Below, in pieces: positions 36,371 through 49,075 of a stretch of DNA of 64,000 nucleotides. The DNA is from Xiphophorus maculatus (taxonomy: Eukaryota > Chordata > Actinopteri > Cyprinodontiformes > Poeciliidae): NCBI RefSeq assembly GCF_002775205.1, contig NC_036458.1, forward strand, positions 24,268,368-24,332,367, written 5' to 3'. How positions within the stretch are numbered: position 1 is the stretch's first letter; each line of letters opens with the position of its first letter. A model generated the notes under the pieces. That model saw only the letters and a list, made by a program, of their open reading frames with translations, did no database searches and was not told the origin of the DNA. The position numbers and the translations under genes are program-made.

Positions 36371-36931
36371 ATGGTTCAGTAATGGTTCAGTATTGTTTCA
36401 GTTATGGTTCAGTTATGGTTCAGTATTGATTCAGTATTGATTCAGTATTGATTCAGTATTGGTTCAGTATTGGTTCAGTATTGGTTCAGTTATGGTTCAG
36501 TATTGATTCAGTATTGGTTCAGTTATGGTTCAGTATTGGTTCAGTATTGGTTCAGTTATGGTTCAGTATTGATTCAGTATTGGTTCAGTTATGGTTCAGT
36601 ATTGGTTCAGTATTGGTTCAGTTATGGTTCAGTATTGATTCAGTATTGGTTCAGTTATGGTTCAGTATTGGTTCAGTATTGGTTCAGTATTGGTTCAGTA
36701 TTGATTCAGTATTGGTTCAGTATTGGTTCAGTATTGGTTCAGTTATGGTTCAGTATTGGTTCAGTATTGGTTCAGTATTGGTTCAGTTATGGTTCAGTAT
36801 TGATTCAGTGTTGGTTCAGTTATGGTTCAGTATTGGTTCAGTATTGGTTCAGTTATGGTTCAGTATTGATTCAGTGTTGGTTCAGTTATGGTTCAGTATT
36901 GGTTCAGTATTGGTTCAGTATTGGTTCAGTA
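36371..36931 (+). repeat. 11-bp minisatellite with 66-bp higher-order repeat
   Basis: About 51 copies of an 11-bp unit in three main versions (ggttcagtatt, ggttcagttat, gattcagtatt). The versions recur in a fixed order of six units (66 bp) over part of the array. Because 33 bp is a multiple of three and contains no stop, two plus-strand frames stay open for 172 and 174 codons (VQYWFSIGSVL-type repeats). These are not taken as genes. Confidence 0.95.
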
Positions 36932-37680
36932 ATGCTCTCAATCAAACCTCAGAGGCCAGAGAATAAATTAAAGATGGGTGACATGTGTCTATAATCATGT
37001 GAAGACAGACAGTGAGTACGTTGGAGTTTATTTTGTGCATCAGAAGAAACAGAACTGAATACTGAATGAATGCTCAACTCACTTTTCAGATTCTTATTTC
37101 CCAAAAAAGGAAAAAACATGTTCCATTTCCTTCTACTTCACAATTACACACAACTTGGTTTAAAATGAAAGAAAAATAAAATGCTCAAAGGCTATGAATA
37201 TTCGAATAAATACAAATATAATAGTTTTATGACGTTTAAAAGAAGGATTGGTTTAAGACACCAGCTGAAAGTTGGTTTTGTTGTATTTCTCACATCAGGA
37301 ATGCTGCAGTCAGTTTTCATGAAGCTGTTCTATTTGGAATCATAGCTGCTTATCACTGCTGCCATTTTGGATTTTCCTGTTCATGACTCAGATTTGACTC
37401 CTCAAGGCTACGCTGAGCTTCATCAGCTATGCTACGGTTACATCCTGCTCCAACTCCTGATCCTAAGGGTTTTTTCAAGCAAAGGGTTTTACTTTGTGGA
37501 GAAATGATCCAAGGAAGATGCTGTAAGTGACAGAAGACATGGGAAATGCCTTCAGCAGTATAATTAGGGCTATTGAGCTGGGGAGGGAATTTCCTTCCTG
37601 TCAGCAGTTAGACTTCCTGTGCAGGGTGGCTGGAAGGACAATTCAGATTGGGCTTGGAGTGGAAACGTGCTCATGCACAC

Positions 37681-38940
37681 ACAAGGGCGTAAATCCCATC
37701 TCATTATTGGGGGGGACCATAAACAGGAACATTTCTTAAGACCAATTTTGGGGGGGTCGGCGAAGTTACAGTGAAATGTAATGTAAGATGTGGTTTAAAA
37801 ACTTTTAAAACCACATTCAAGCTGCAGGACCAAAAATGACTAGTAATGCACATCAAACATGTTTTTCTCAGTAAGCAAACTGTTGAAAAGTAAAACTAAA
37901 ATTCAAATGTTGCTTCTATGCGAGTTTTGTTCAGTCTGACTGATCTAATCTCTGCTACACCTTTACAAAAAACTAAGGTTCTAAATAAAAAAGCTTTAAT
38001 GAATAACTGCTCTTAATAAAATTCCTCATTAATATTGATTTATTGAAATGGCTTCCAGTACAAGTTATGGGTTATTTAAATTATAACTTGTTCAGTTGCT
38101 TTATTTTTAAGCCTTTTTTAGTTTTGTCATTTCCTGAATGACTGAAAACAAACAAGTAGATAAAAATAAATATCTGGGGAATATCATAACTTAAACATAA
38201 CATTTAAAGCACCAGGGTTTATATAGAAAAATATTCAGATTTGTTTAGTGTGGTTTTAAAGGCTCTACATTGAAGACAGTGAGAAATAAAATCATAACTT
38301 TCTGTTTTTTCTATCTGTTCTCTCTTCTGTTCTCGGCTCTCTCACACAGAGCTGTTGGTCACTTGCTCAGCCCGTCCCTCCCGTATCAAACTTCTAATTA
38401 ACTTAAAGTTAAAGAATCTCAATATGAATGAGATGTTTTCTACCTTTGACACAAAAACTTAAATCTATGAAAGCAGTGTAGCAGTTTTGCTTATCATGAT
38501 TCAGCCAAACTGCAGTTAGATTTTTATTGTTAATGTGTTTCACTCTATTGAGCAGTGAATGTAAATGAAAGATTTACATGTCGTTTGCTTTAAGTATTTA
38601 CTTACTGGAGGGTTGTTATTTGTGCAGCTAACAGCTAACAGCTAACTCCTCACTTCAGGAGCCGTTCAGCGCTGCTGTTGCTCCTCCTCCACTTTGCACT
38701 GAACCATTGTTCTAATAATGGTGGTGGTGGTGGGGGGGTCTAAAAGTTAATTCTTATTTTTTTCTGAGATAAATGGCAGATTTAATTTTTTGTTTTTTTG
38801 TATATTTTGTCTTTTCATATTGACATTATTTAGATGCAAACGTTTCTTCAATTATTGTTTTTGGGGGCGACAATTCTAGTCGTTTCCAAGATTGGGGGGT
38901 CCGGACCCCTCATAATCCCCCAAGATTTATGCCTATGTGC
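37681..38940. mobile_element. Non-autonomous DNA transposon-like element with imperfect TIRs
   Basis: The left end (gggcgtaaatc, then attattgggggggacc) and the reverse complement of the right end (aggcataaatc, then attatgaggggtcc) match imperfectly over about 35 bp. Both flanks contain cacacaa, a possible duplication. The interior is AT-rich with no transposase frame. Confidence 0.65.
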
Positions 38941-39369
38941 ACACAAACACATAATTACATATATTTATACTCAGTGATTAAAGTTTAATGAGGATTTTAA
39001 AATATGTTCTATGTGTTTTCTGTTGAAACGTGCTCTGGTCATGGATAGATGGTGAGAGGAGTTTAAAAAGACTTGCTCAAAATAAAATGAGTGAACATGA
39101 ACTCAAAGGAAAACCTTCAATATAGCATACGATGTATTCTGTTCTAAAATGTATTTTGTGATTTCAGGCTATTATAATAATCAAAAAGATAACAGATTTT
39201 TTTCTAAATTGGAAAACAAGAGTTGTTACCACTCAAGAAGAATATGTCAGTGTTTTCAGCTGTGATCATCCACACAGTGAAAGAAAATAATGATGGATTT
39301 TAAATCTTTCCACAGCCTGGGTTCATAAGCTCAACAAGTTCAATCATATCCAACTTCAGCTTCCTTCCC

Positions 39370-39570
39370 TGAGCTCAGCTCAATTCGTCCAATACAACAA
39401 AATACATTACAGTCACATTTTCATTCAAACCCAAATACAGAAAAATTCAAGTTATATTCAGTTAATCCAGTGATTCCATTTAAAGAACAATGACTGAGCA
39501 AAGCAGCAGCCAATCCTGCTGGTTCTGCATCTGGAAGCAAAGTGAATGCATTCCCTATAGGAGAGACATT
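39370..39570. repeat. Probable interspersed fish repeat
   Basis: Phrases such as 'gttaatccagtgattcc', 'gcagccaatcctgctggt' and 'tctgcatctggaagc' are familiar from an abundant teleost repeat that I cannot name. Judged from memory only. Confidence 0.3.
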
Positions 39571-39716
39571 TTGTGTTATTATTCATCCTGATATATTTTT
39601 TAAAATCTTAATTATCATCCTGACTCTACAAATTATTTATTTAATATTATGCAAAAACAGAAGTGCATGTACCCTGCAGTGAAGCTGTTGGTCTGTCTGT
39701 CTGTCTGTCTTGCAGG

Positions 39717-42700
39717 ATGTCTGTGTCTCAGCGGTGCCTCTGCTGCGTTAAATACTTGATGTTTGTCTTCAATCTTATCTTCTGGGTCAGTATTTTCACC
39801 GATCAGTCACAAGCTGCTGATCTTATTTTCATATGTTCGAATTTTCTAAGCAAAATTGTAAAAATAAATAAATTACTAACAATAATAATAAGAGAAAATG
39901 TTACAGTGCCGTCTGGACTCTTCATTTATTGTTGTGTCTGAAATGGAAGATAATTAGTCATTTATGTTTCCTCTGGTGTTGATCCTGCTTTGACTTTACC
40001 CTTTGACCTTTGACCTTTGCCTTAAAGCTGGGAGGATGTGGCTTGTTCGGCGTCGGGATCTGGCTGTCCTTCACGCAGGCAGAGTTTTCCTCTCTGCCCT
40101 TGTCCTTCCCATCACTCTCAGCTGCCAATCTGCTGCTGGTTGCTGGTGGCATCACCATGGTAACAGGATTCCTGGGTTGCCTCGGGGCTCTAAAAGAGCA
40201 GCGCTGTCTTTTGTGCACTGTAAGAACACTACATTTAAAAATAAATAAATAAAAAAGAACTTAAAAAAATGTTTTTTCATGGAAGAATTTGAGCATTTAC
40301 ATAATTATGGAGATACTATAGAGACACAGAACACCGTGTTATAAAGGGCGGCTTTAAATTCAGAGTCTAACCTTTGACCCCAACATGTGCTCTTCTCTGT
40401 TTTGCAGTTCTTTGTGATCCTGTTGATTCTGGTCCTGACAGAGATCACCGTGGTTCTGGTTTTATACTACCTCCATGACCAGGTGAGCTCAGCCTCCAAT
40501 CTGCACCAAGAGAGCAAAAACAAACCCATCAAACAGGAGAAGAAGATATGTCTGCTCAGGTTTACAGATAGACTTTATTTTATGCATTAATTATACTCTG
40601 ACTAATTTCATCACATATTGGAACCTTCTGTGAAGATTAAGACTATCTGATTGTTTTGATATTTGACGCCTTCAACCTGCTGTGGACGTCTGGCCTCTGC
40701 AGCGACAGGCTTTTTAAACCCAGACACCTTCAGGCGTCACCTGAGTGGCAGCCAGACGTTTTCACCCGTCATAACCTGAGTCTGAATGCAGCTGTTGAGG
40801 ATTAATAGAGAACACCAGAGAACGGGCAGCGTCATGGAAACCAAGCAGCAGGTCAGGGTGGACATAGTGGAGGTTTATTCAGAGTTAGGTTCTACCACAA
40901 CCCAGACCTCTGATCAGTTTGTCATCTGAACATGGAGGGAGGATGGACCAGAAACTGCAGTGAGAGGTGGTAATATGAACGACTGAGTGTAAATGCCTAC
41001 AACACTTATCAGACTTATATTTATTAAAATTTTGAAAGCATTGTGTTGTTTTTAAAATTGTATCATACAGTATACACACAGTGGAGTCCAAACGGTTTGC
41101 CACAAGAGACAAAACTGGCAAATTTAAAATACGATTGGGCCACAAAATTAACTAAAAATACAAAAATGTTTGAAACATTTTATTTTGTTTGTTTGATTTC
41201 TGTCGTTTTTTTTAGTTATACCTTTTGAACAAAAAAATATGAAATCTGTATATTACAAATCCAAAACATAAAAAGGGTTCTGGACTGTTGCCTTATTTAA
41301 AAAAAAATAAAATAAAATCAGACAATTTAAACATTTTTGAGGTCTTTAATTGGTTTGTGTTTTGTTGGGTTTTTTTTATTTTTAACCATTCTTGATTTGT
41401 GGACAGGGGCCGAGCAAAATCCTTTCTAGGGCCACAAATGGACCTCGGGCCACACTTTGGACACCCTTACATAGCATAACTCCAAATGAAATACTCGGAA
41501 GTCTCACCGTTTCATGACAAAGCTTAAGGGGTAGGAATACTGTTGGAAGGTTATGCATGTCGTCCCGTGTCGTCCTTGTGTCAGTGAAGCTACAGCTGCT
41601 CTGCTAATCTAATCCCAGTTAGAGCAGTGAGTTACTGGTCAGGGATATGAGCATAATGTAACAGTAACATGAGGAAGCTGAGGTGTGAGTCAAACCGGTG
41701 AACTATTGTCTCAATAGGTAACTATGAATCTTTCTGTCTTTTCTCAGGTGGAGTCACATGCCAAGGGGGACTTAAAGGAAGGCATGAAGAAATATAATTC
41801 AGAACATGAACTTAAAAAATCCTGGGACAATGTGCAGAAGATGGTACGCACAAACTCTCCCATGATTCTCTCAGAACCACTTGCATGCTAAGGTTTTCAG
41901 GACATCAGATATCAGGCATAGCTTACCAACTTTAATGCTTGAAAAAATGTAATGATAGATAAGCAGAACCAGCCTGCCAAACAGAAGTAATGTAAAGTTG
42001 CAGAGAGGACTCACTCTCCTCCTTTATGTCTCTATGTGCAGTTCAAATGCTGTGGCGTCAACAACTCCACAGACTGGCATGAAGTGCTGAACGGAACGCT
42101 GCCCTCTTCCTGCTGCCCCGGCGCTGACAGAGACCAGTGCACTGGATGGAGTGAGGTTGGTCTGTCGCTCAGTTCTATAGGGAACATTTGGAGCACCAAA
42201 CATTTCCCAAACATGTCTGGGTTGGTTCTCTGTCATGGAAGCTAAATGTGCTCCAGATGCCCAAATTTGTTTGTGCACCACAAGTATTTGCTGACAGTAA
42301 CCACAGGAAAACCTTTCTACTGTTGAACCAGGATTGCCTACATTTCACTAGAGCTCAGAGTGAGGTGGGGTTCAGAGTGAGGTGGGGTTCAGAGTGAGGT
42401 GGGGTTCAGAGTGAGGTGGGGTCAGAGTGAGATGGGGGTCGCTGGAGGGGGCTAATCACTGCTGCACTAGAATCACTAGAATGTTTTCCTGTCACTGACA
42501 GGGGAGAGTCAGTGGCAATAAAGTGGGAGGAACAGATTTAAGCCAGAAAAGACTCTCATTTCACACAGGAGAGAAAATAAAAGTCAGCCGCAGTTTGGCT
42601 ACGCTGATATTTAAAGCTGCGGCATGTCACTTGTATAAAAAAAAACAAACATGTTTTTTACATATTTATTCAAACTGTCACCTTGTTGTGACACTATGGT

Positions 42701-45425
42701 AAGAGACAGATAATCTGTGAAAAGATGGATCCCCTCCACCTCCTCCCTGTGCTGCTCTTGCCGTCTGAAGGAATGCACAGACCAAAAACAACCAATCAGA
42801 GTCAGGAGGAGGGGCTTAGCGCAGGCAATCATCCCCATGTACTAGCTAGGAGCTCAATCTTTTCACAGATTTCTGTGGTCTACATATCAGGTAGGCTTCA
42901 TGCAGCAGTGACTAGACTAGAATGTTTTCCTGTTGATGTCCAGGACTTTCTAGGAAATAAATGTTGAACTAGATCAGGGGTGCTCAAGGTGGGTCCTGGA
43001 GGGCCGGCATCCTGCATGTTTTACTTCTCTCCCTGGTGGTAGTAAAAACCTTTTCACCATGTCAATGTTCTTCTTAGGCCTTCTAACGAGCCATCATTTG
43101 ATCCAGGTGCGTTAAACCAGGGAGAGAACTAAAACATGCAGGATGCCGGCCCCCAAGGACCCACTTTGGGAACCACTGAGCTAGATGCATTGTCTAGGAA
43201 AACTGATTCATGTTGATCAAAGATGCACATGAACATTTTGCTGTTTGGGGAACGCATTATTACCATTCCACCCAGAGAAACTGCCCTGAATGGAAAAGCA
43301 GTTTTTAAGACCAGCTCCTCTTGTTCATGCATGTGCTGACCTCAGTCCTCTACCTCTGACCTGCTGTCACTCATCAGTCTCCTCTACATGTGTGTGAATG
43401 TTTGCAACAGGGCTGCTTTGCGAAGGCCAAAAACTGGCTGAGTGACAACATCCAGCCCGTCCTGGTGTTTGGAGTGTGCATCGGTGTTGTACAGGTACTT
43501 TATCTCTCCGTCCTCATCATTTGAACAACTGAGTTGAAATTAACAACTGTTTCAGTCTGTTTAGCCAAGAAAAGCTGAACTCCAGCATATGAAGATTCTT
43601 GGTCCCCGGTTATCTCATTTTAATTTTGCATGAAGATACTTAAAGTGAAACTTGCAACAAAATCCAATTTTATTTATTTATTTTTTGCTGATAAACTGTA
43701 TAAACAAGTTATTTAGAGTTCATCTTCATGGTTCTGTGGGAATTGCTGCTTTGCTCCCTTGTGCTGCCACTGAGTTGTCCAAACAATTTCCTGCAGAATT
43801 TTGGATGTCCTGCACAAAACTGTCAGAAAATTGTCAGTGTGGATTATAAGGCCCCTCTTGAAAATGAGATCTAGATCTCAACGGGGTTTACCTGGTTAAA
43901 TAAAGGAATATATATAATATATATAAGGAGAATGCAAAACTTCATTCGCTTGAAGACTGTGTAAGAAATCTGCCAAGAATTTCCTGTTTATTCCGACAAA
44001 CACAATGCCCTCAAAACGGCGCTGAGAAGCTAGAAGTGCTTCAGTCAGCCCATTCCCGGGCTGAAAATGTTGCAGTTTCAAAGATATTTTTTTCATTTTT
44101 TTCTATTTTCCATTGTTATATTGAACTTTAAAAATGCTACGTAAGCCTAGAACATTTAGACTTGACAGAATACTAATTCAAGATATCAGTAATGTCATCC
44201 TGACTAGACAGAATGTTAATTTAAGTTATATTAAATAGAAAGGCTGTGTAAGATAAAGACTTTTCTAAAATACCTTAAAAGGAATTTGGACTTGTCGAAA
44301 TTACAATCCTAGATATGTATAATTTAATTTTAAGATATCTGGAATTTAATTTGCACTTGTCAAATCTATTTTACTACTATCTAAAAATACATTTAAGATA
44401 TTGTGGTATCATTCAAGATATCTTGAATTAGAATTATGACTAGTCAAAACTAAAAACGAGATATCTTGAATTTACTTTATGACTAGTCATAAGTTAATTG
44501 TAGTTATTGGAGGTGTGCCGATCGATCCTCCTGTGTTCTGCAGAATTACTCAGCTCAGTCAGAACCAGAACAAAACAGCCATGTTCTGAGGAAGTTTTGA
44601 TTTAGTAACTCAGGATTGTTTATTTTGATGCAACCTGTGTTTGACGTTGTTTTGAATGTTTCCTCTTTTTACTTGACATTATTGGATATATGCAGTGTTA
44701 TGAGATTTATTTAATTTATGTATAAATTGGGCTGTTGAGAGCCTTACTGTTAAATATTGCTTTACTGATTGCAGGTTTTTCAGTTGTCCTTTTGACTGAG
44801 TAGCTGCTGTATTGTGCCTGCAAATATTTTTGCATGTTTTATGTCTAAATTAGGTGAATTTATTACCAGATCATTTTTAAAATTTCGCCAGATCATATAG
44901 TATCATTTATACCTAACACGAAAAATGAACATCCAGTCCAGGCGATCGGCCTCATTGGTGATCAGTATCGGAATTGGAAGCAAAAAACCTGATCGGAGCA
45001 TCCCTAGTAGATATATGAAATACTTGGTTCTGATTGGTAAAGTATTTACTCCAGTTTTATTTGGTAAAATATAAACATGTTTTTTGTTGTTCTTATTGTT
45101 TGCTTAATTTTTAATAGTCTTTGTAACCATGTTCCTTTCACTGAATGTATAAAAGGCAGAGCGGTGAATAACATGTCATTCTAGCAGTGATCAATGTTAG
45201 CTTGATCGTTGAGCACAATTTATAAGTCCCACTAGTTTTCTGACTTTGGGTTCAGAACATGAAGTTGGGATCAAATAGAGCATTTAGTGAGTTTCAGTGT
45301 TAGACTGATAAAGATGCAGCGCTGCTCTCTGACCATGCGACTCGTCCTCTCGACAGATTTTGGCCCTGGTGTTCTCCATGCAGATGTACTGTCAAATTCT
45401 CTACGCTGAGAAGAACCTGGACTAA
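39717..45425 (+). CDS. Tetraspanin (TSPAN4/TSPAN9-like)
   Basis: Four-pass membrane protein that organises tetraspanin-enriched microdomains with integrins and other partners. Seven coding exons, all junctions phase 0: 39717-39785, 40028-40219, 40408-40482, 41748-41843, 42042-42155, 43411-43494, 45357-45425; total 232 aa (family about 235-240). TM1 is around residues 12-37 (YLMFVFNLIFW then GCGLFGVGIWLS), TM2 about 56-76, TM3 about 88-108 (FFVILLILVLTEITVVLVLYY broken by residue 108). The large extracellular loop, about 113-200, has the hallmark KCCGVNNSTDW, PSSCC and six cysteines, plus N-glycosylation sequons NNS/NST and NGT. TM4 spans about 200-225, and the tail is short (AEKNLD). The ATG follows an acceptor by one base, so there is a 5' UTR exon upstream. 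The closest human relatives by eye are TSPAN4 and TSPAN9; the exact orthologue is unsure. Confidence 0.93.
41079..41470. mobile_element. hAT-like non-autonomous element
   Basis: The left end 'cagtggagtccaaacggttt' and right end 'gggccacactttggacaccc' are roughly inverted and match the style of fish hAT MITEs. The interior has another 'gggccacaaa' block. No target duplication is clear. It lies in tetraspanin intron 3. Confidence 0.5.
42354..42440. repeat. 17-bp tandem repeat
   Basis: About five copies of ttcagagtgaggtgggg in a tetraspanin intron, the last ones diverged. Confidence 0.9.
42975..43178. mobile_element. hAT-type MITE with 8-bp target-site duplication
   Basis: A 204-bp palindromic element. 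The left end 'caggggtgctcaaggtgggt' and right end 'acccactttgggaaccactg' are imperfect inverted repeats, with a second inverted pair inside (gccggcatcctgcatgtttta / taaaacatgcaggatgccggc, arms cut here by wording only). Flanks aactagat (42967-42974) and agctagat (43179-43186) differ by one base, giving the 8-bp duplication typical of hAT elements. Confidence 0.85.
43840..43910 (+). mobile_element. Possible LINE/L2-type 3' tail
   Basis: 'cccctcttgaaaatgagatc', 'tctcaacggggtttacc' and 'tggttaaataaagg' follow in the order seen at the 3' end of common vertebrate repeats. Clade assignment is from memory. Confidence 0.4.
44120..44500. repeat. Degenerate array of AAGATATCTT and GACTAGTC palindromes
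   Basis: Diverged units of about 50-60 bp alternate 'gacttgtc/gactagtc' and 'aagatatcttgaatt' motifs across the interval, in the last tetraspanin intron. Confidence 0.6.
44513..45008. mobile_element. hAT-like non-autonomous element
   Basis: The left end 'ggtgtgccgatcgatc' and the reverse complement of the right end (agggatgctccgatcagg) resemble each other. Internal 'gtgatcagtatcggaattgg' is typical of fish hAT derivatives. No clear target duplication. Confidence 0.55.
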
Positions 45426-45713
45426 CAGCAGCAGTCCGGCTCACTTGGGCCTGAGCTGAATCGTCTGGAAGGAGGAACTCCAGCGGCTGCAGGGGGCGCT
45501 GTGCTGGTGAAGGAGGGGAAACGGATGGATTTGAAATGCTCTGAGGTGACAGGGTCCCAGTGGTTCCAATGCAACTTTTTTCTGTTAAAGTGTGTTTGTG
45601 ACATATTAAGGATGTACGTCGCTTCAAAAATCACTTTTTTAAAATCATTCATTTGAACATATATATATATATCCAACCACAATATAAAGTATGTAACTTT
45701 ATATTTTCCAGCA

Positions 45714-45719
45714 AATAAA
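45714..45719 (+). terminator. Candidate poly(A) signal of the tetraspanin gene
   Basis: First AATAAA after the stop codon, about 290 nt downstream. Confidence 0.5.
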
Positions 45720-46795
45720 ACAATATCAGAATTTGATTGGTTATCATGGTTAATTGTATACATTATCAATCATTTTCAAAATGCTGCCTAATAGTTACCT
45801 TTGATTGCTGTGTTACATTCTTCTTCTTGTGTGTAAACTCCACTAAATTAAGTTTCTGTCATTATGGCACCGTGGATGCAGCTTAATGCTGCTCTAGTTC
45901 ACCGTCTAGTTTGTATATTGCAGATCTATAGAGCAGCTGGAGGGAAAACCCACTTCCTTTTAAGCCTTCTGCTGATTCTGTGGCGTTTGGTGCAGCCTCA
46001 GCTGGCTCATCCTCCTGACCCTGTGCTGCATGTAAAAACGGCATTGCTGAACAAAAGGAGTTTTCTAAGTGTTGATTTTATCTGTGGAAATGTGACAGAA
46101 AAATGCCACTGAAGTCTTCCTTCTGAACAACAGTTCAGCTCTCCGGTTAGAATCAAGAACAGGCAAAAATAACGTTATCTCATGAGTATTTAGGTATAAA
46201 CTCTGGAATTCATCACAAGTAACTGGAAGTGCAATATCATTGTGCAGTGTAATCTGATTCTTTACAGGTGGAGCAACACTCAGTCTCACACTACAAGCTG
46301 CTTCTGTGAGATTCAAACTGAATTAGGGTGATTGTAAGTTTTGTATCTGTTCACATTGTATTGGTCAGACTCCAGAAGTTACAGTATAATTCTGACTGAT
46401 AAAACATGTTAAGATTATTTAGCACAAAATTACCTTTTCATTTCAATGAAGTGATACTGAGTTTGTTCATTAAAAGCAAATCAATTTGAGGAACTTGTGA
46501 ATATTTGGTTTCTTATGTTGTGCAACTAGAATCAGTTTGTCTGAATGACATGTGATGTATTAGAAGAATTTGTCTTCAGATGTTTAAATTGACGGACAAG
46601 GGAATGTTTTTTAGAGAAATTACTTTTTTGTTGTAGAAATTATGTTTCTGTATGATTTATTTCTCGATGTTTGAGTATAAAAGTCAAATAACCTGGAAGA
46701 AAAATATTATGAATGGAGTAAAAACTGTTATATCATCATCATAAAGTAAAACCTACACAACTGTCTCTGTCCATTATTAAAAAACATCAAGTCTT
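45720..46795. other. Gene-free stretch after the tetraspanin gene
   Basis: AT-rich, nothing recognised. Open frames here lack splice or family support. Confidence 0.4.
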
Positions 46796-46797
46796 TC

Positions 46798-47142
46798 TAC
46801 ACTCACTGGCTACTTTATTATTCACCTGCATGTTAACGCAAGCAGCAAATCACATAGTAACAACTTTATGACTTACAGAAGTACAAGCTTAGCAAAAAAT
46901 GAGGAGGAAAAGCTGTTTCAGTGACTTTGAACTGTTGATACCAGAGAAACATTTTGACCAGAAACGGCTCCTCTACTCATTTTCTCACACCCTCATTTCT
47001 CTGTCTCTCCCGCCACCAGGAAACATGAAACTTAGGCCATAACTGACAAACTGTTTCCAACACTTTGTTCAATCAGGACCAACTGCAGCAGTCCTGAAGG
47101 CAAAAACATGTTCAACCCAAGACTAGCAAGTGGTAATAAGTT
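46798..47142 (+). mobile_element. Internally deleted Tc1-like transposon
   Basis: Starts with 'acactcactggctactttatta' (shown in part), continues with 'gttaacgcaagcagcaaatca' and 'gtgactttgaact' from the start of a fish Tc1-like element. It then jumps to the transposase 3' end, recognisable as 'agtcctgaaggcaaaaaca' and 'caacccaagactagca'. Most of the transposase gene is missing. Confidence 0.75.
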
Positions 47143-47149
47143 ATAACAC

Positions 47150-49070
47150 ATTACAATCTTAGCAGGTAATATATTATGACTTTATTAACAGATGTTGAAT
47201 ATATTAGCAGATATAATTTTCCAACCACAAACCTCTCTTTTGATAAGAAAATTTCAGCTTTTTTAATTAATCCCATGAAATTTTATTTCCTCTCCACAGT
47301 TGAGTTTTTTGCAGCAGGGCTGCTGGACGGTTCCTCTGGTGTTTTTCTACTTTTCCATTTCTAGCTTGAGGAGCAAAGCAACGTGATACATTTGACTGAT
47401 AGCCAATCAGAGACAACCATGGTAAACGTTGTTTTTCTGAGTTTCCCCTCTGTGGGACAATAAGGGCTATTTCTATCTTGATCTCCATCTTCAATAAGTT
47501 GTCAGGACAATCTTGTAAAATAGATCTTTGACTTTGAGGAGTTTTGTCCTGGTAAAGATTGAAGAAGTTATTTTAACTTATATTTTGTAATAATGATTTA
47601 AAAACAGATTACATTTATAAAAATGTAAAAAATTAAGTTACGATTTTAAAAAAAATATTGGATTCCTTTTTTCTCACGTTCCCACCAACATTCTGGTGCC
47701 TCACTCGCGCCCCCTTGCGGTCGTGGCCCTCACTTTGAAAAGCACTGCTTCACACCACTGTATCAGAATCATTGCACTGCACTTGGTGATGTGAGTGCTG
47801 CTGCTCTGTCAAAGAAATCCATTCCATGAAGCTGACAGACGGTTTGCTGCTCTAAAGCTTCTGACTCTTAGACACCATCAGCTGATTCCACTGAAGTTCC
47901 CAAACACTTCCACTAGATGGTGATACGTACAATGATTGCTTGTAGATTCAGCTATTTAGATCCACTCTTCTCTTTAGGTCACCAGGTCGCTGCCTGTACC
48001 AAACAACAAACAGGGACGTCTGAGATGTTTAACTGTGGAATCTAAAACATTTTACAAGTTAAAGATGTGGATAAATTCTCCTTTTAAGACATTTTCTAGA
48101 GGATGAATTTAACATATCCAAAATAATGGACTGGTACAATACAGAAAAACTAAGCACAAGAGTCAAGTCATCAATATAATCTTTGGCGTTTATAAAAGAC
48201 AGATAAGAGTTCAGCATTTAGTCAGTGACAGAGGTTGGACATTATCTACAGTACATGATCCTCCACATCAGCAGTTTCACTGGCAATAAATAAATACACA
48301 AAACATTTTCTACTCTGCCTTATATGACGAAGGTAAACTGCAATAAAAAAACACAAAGATAATTCAACAAACATCAGTTTCCCTTATTCACTTTAGTGCA
48401 TTCCAGAATGTAGGTTGTAGAGGCGCTGCAGCCTCCTGCTGCTGTTTAACCCGAACACAGCAGGCTCAGTGCTGAACGCAGCAAACACTACAGGAAATAA
48501 ACACTTATTCACATTATTTACCATACATTATTATTAAACATAATGTAAACAAAACATAGTACAGTATAGACAACTGTAGTTTACTTGTTTCATGTACCAC
48601 TATGATTATATTTGACGGTAAAAGACATTTCCCCCTCGATTATGACTAAAAGAACTCTTAATGAACAGATTTATTATAAAAAACATCTTTACAGTAAACA
48701 TGCTTCACAAATTCCTGATCCAATAACCCTGAATATTTTTGCATTATGAAAAGGTTAGTTTTATTTTTTATTATAAAAAAACACACACAAAAAAAAACAA
48801 TTTTGATAATAAAGTAGTAATCATATTACAGTACTGGCAGTAGCAGCTGACATTTGGGGAATGAACATCACAAGATTGATAATATTGTTTAACATAAACA
48901 TATGAACAGTACAGGAGAAGCTTTTTAACTCATCTGCTCACACTGAGGAGTCTGTGGCTATATTTGAACCCATACTGTAAATGCTAACTGATTTTCACAT
49001 CTTTAAAAATAATATCATTTCAGACTTATGGGTTGACCATCAGTGATTTGCACTTAGGCAAGTAAATATC
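47150..49070. other. Gene-free AT-rich stretch
   Basis: No exon or classifiable repeat recognised. Confidence 0.4.
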
Positions 49071-49075
49071 AGCAA

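Noticed and set aside
36448-36994. Two plus-strand open frames of 172 and 174 codons
   Set aside because: They are translations of the 11-bp minisatellite in two frames with identical repeat logic; no start context, splice site or composition suggests protein.
40150-40175. X-box-like CACCATGGTAAC in the tetraspanin
   Set aside because: It lies within coding exon 2 and encodes conserved transmembrane residues.
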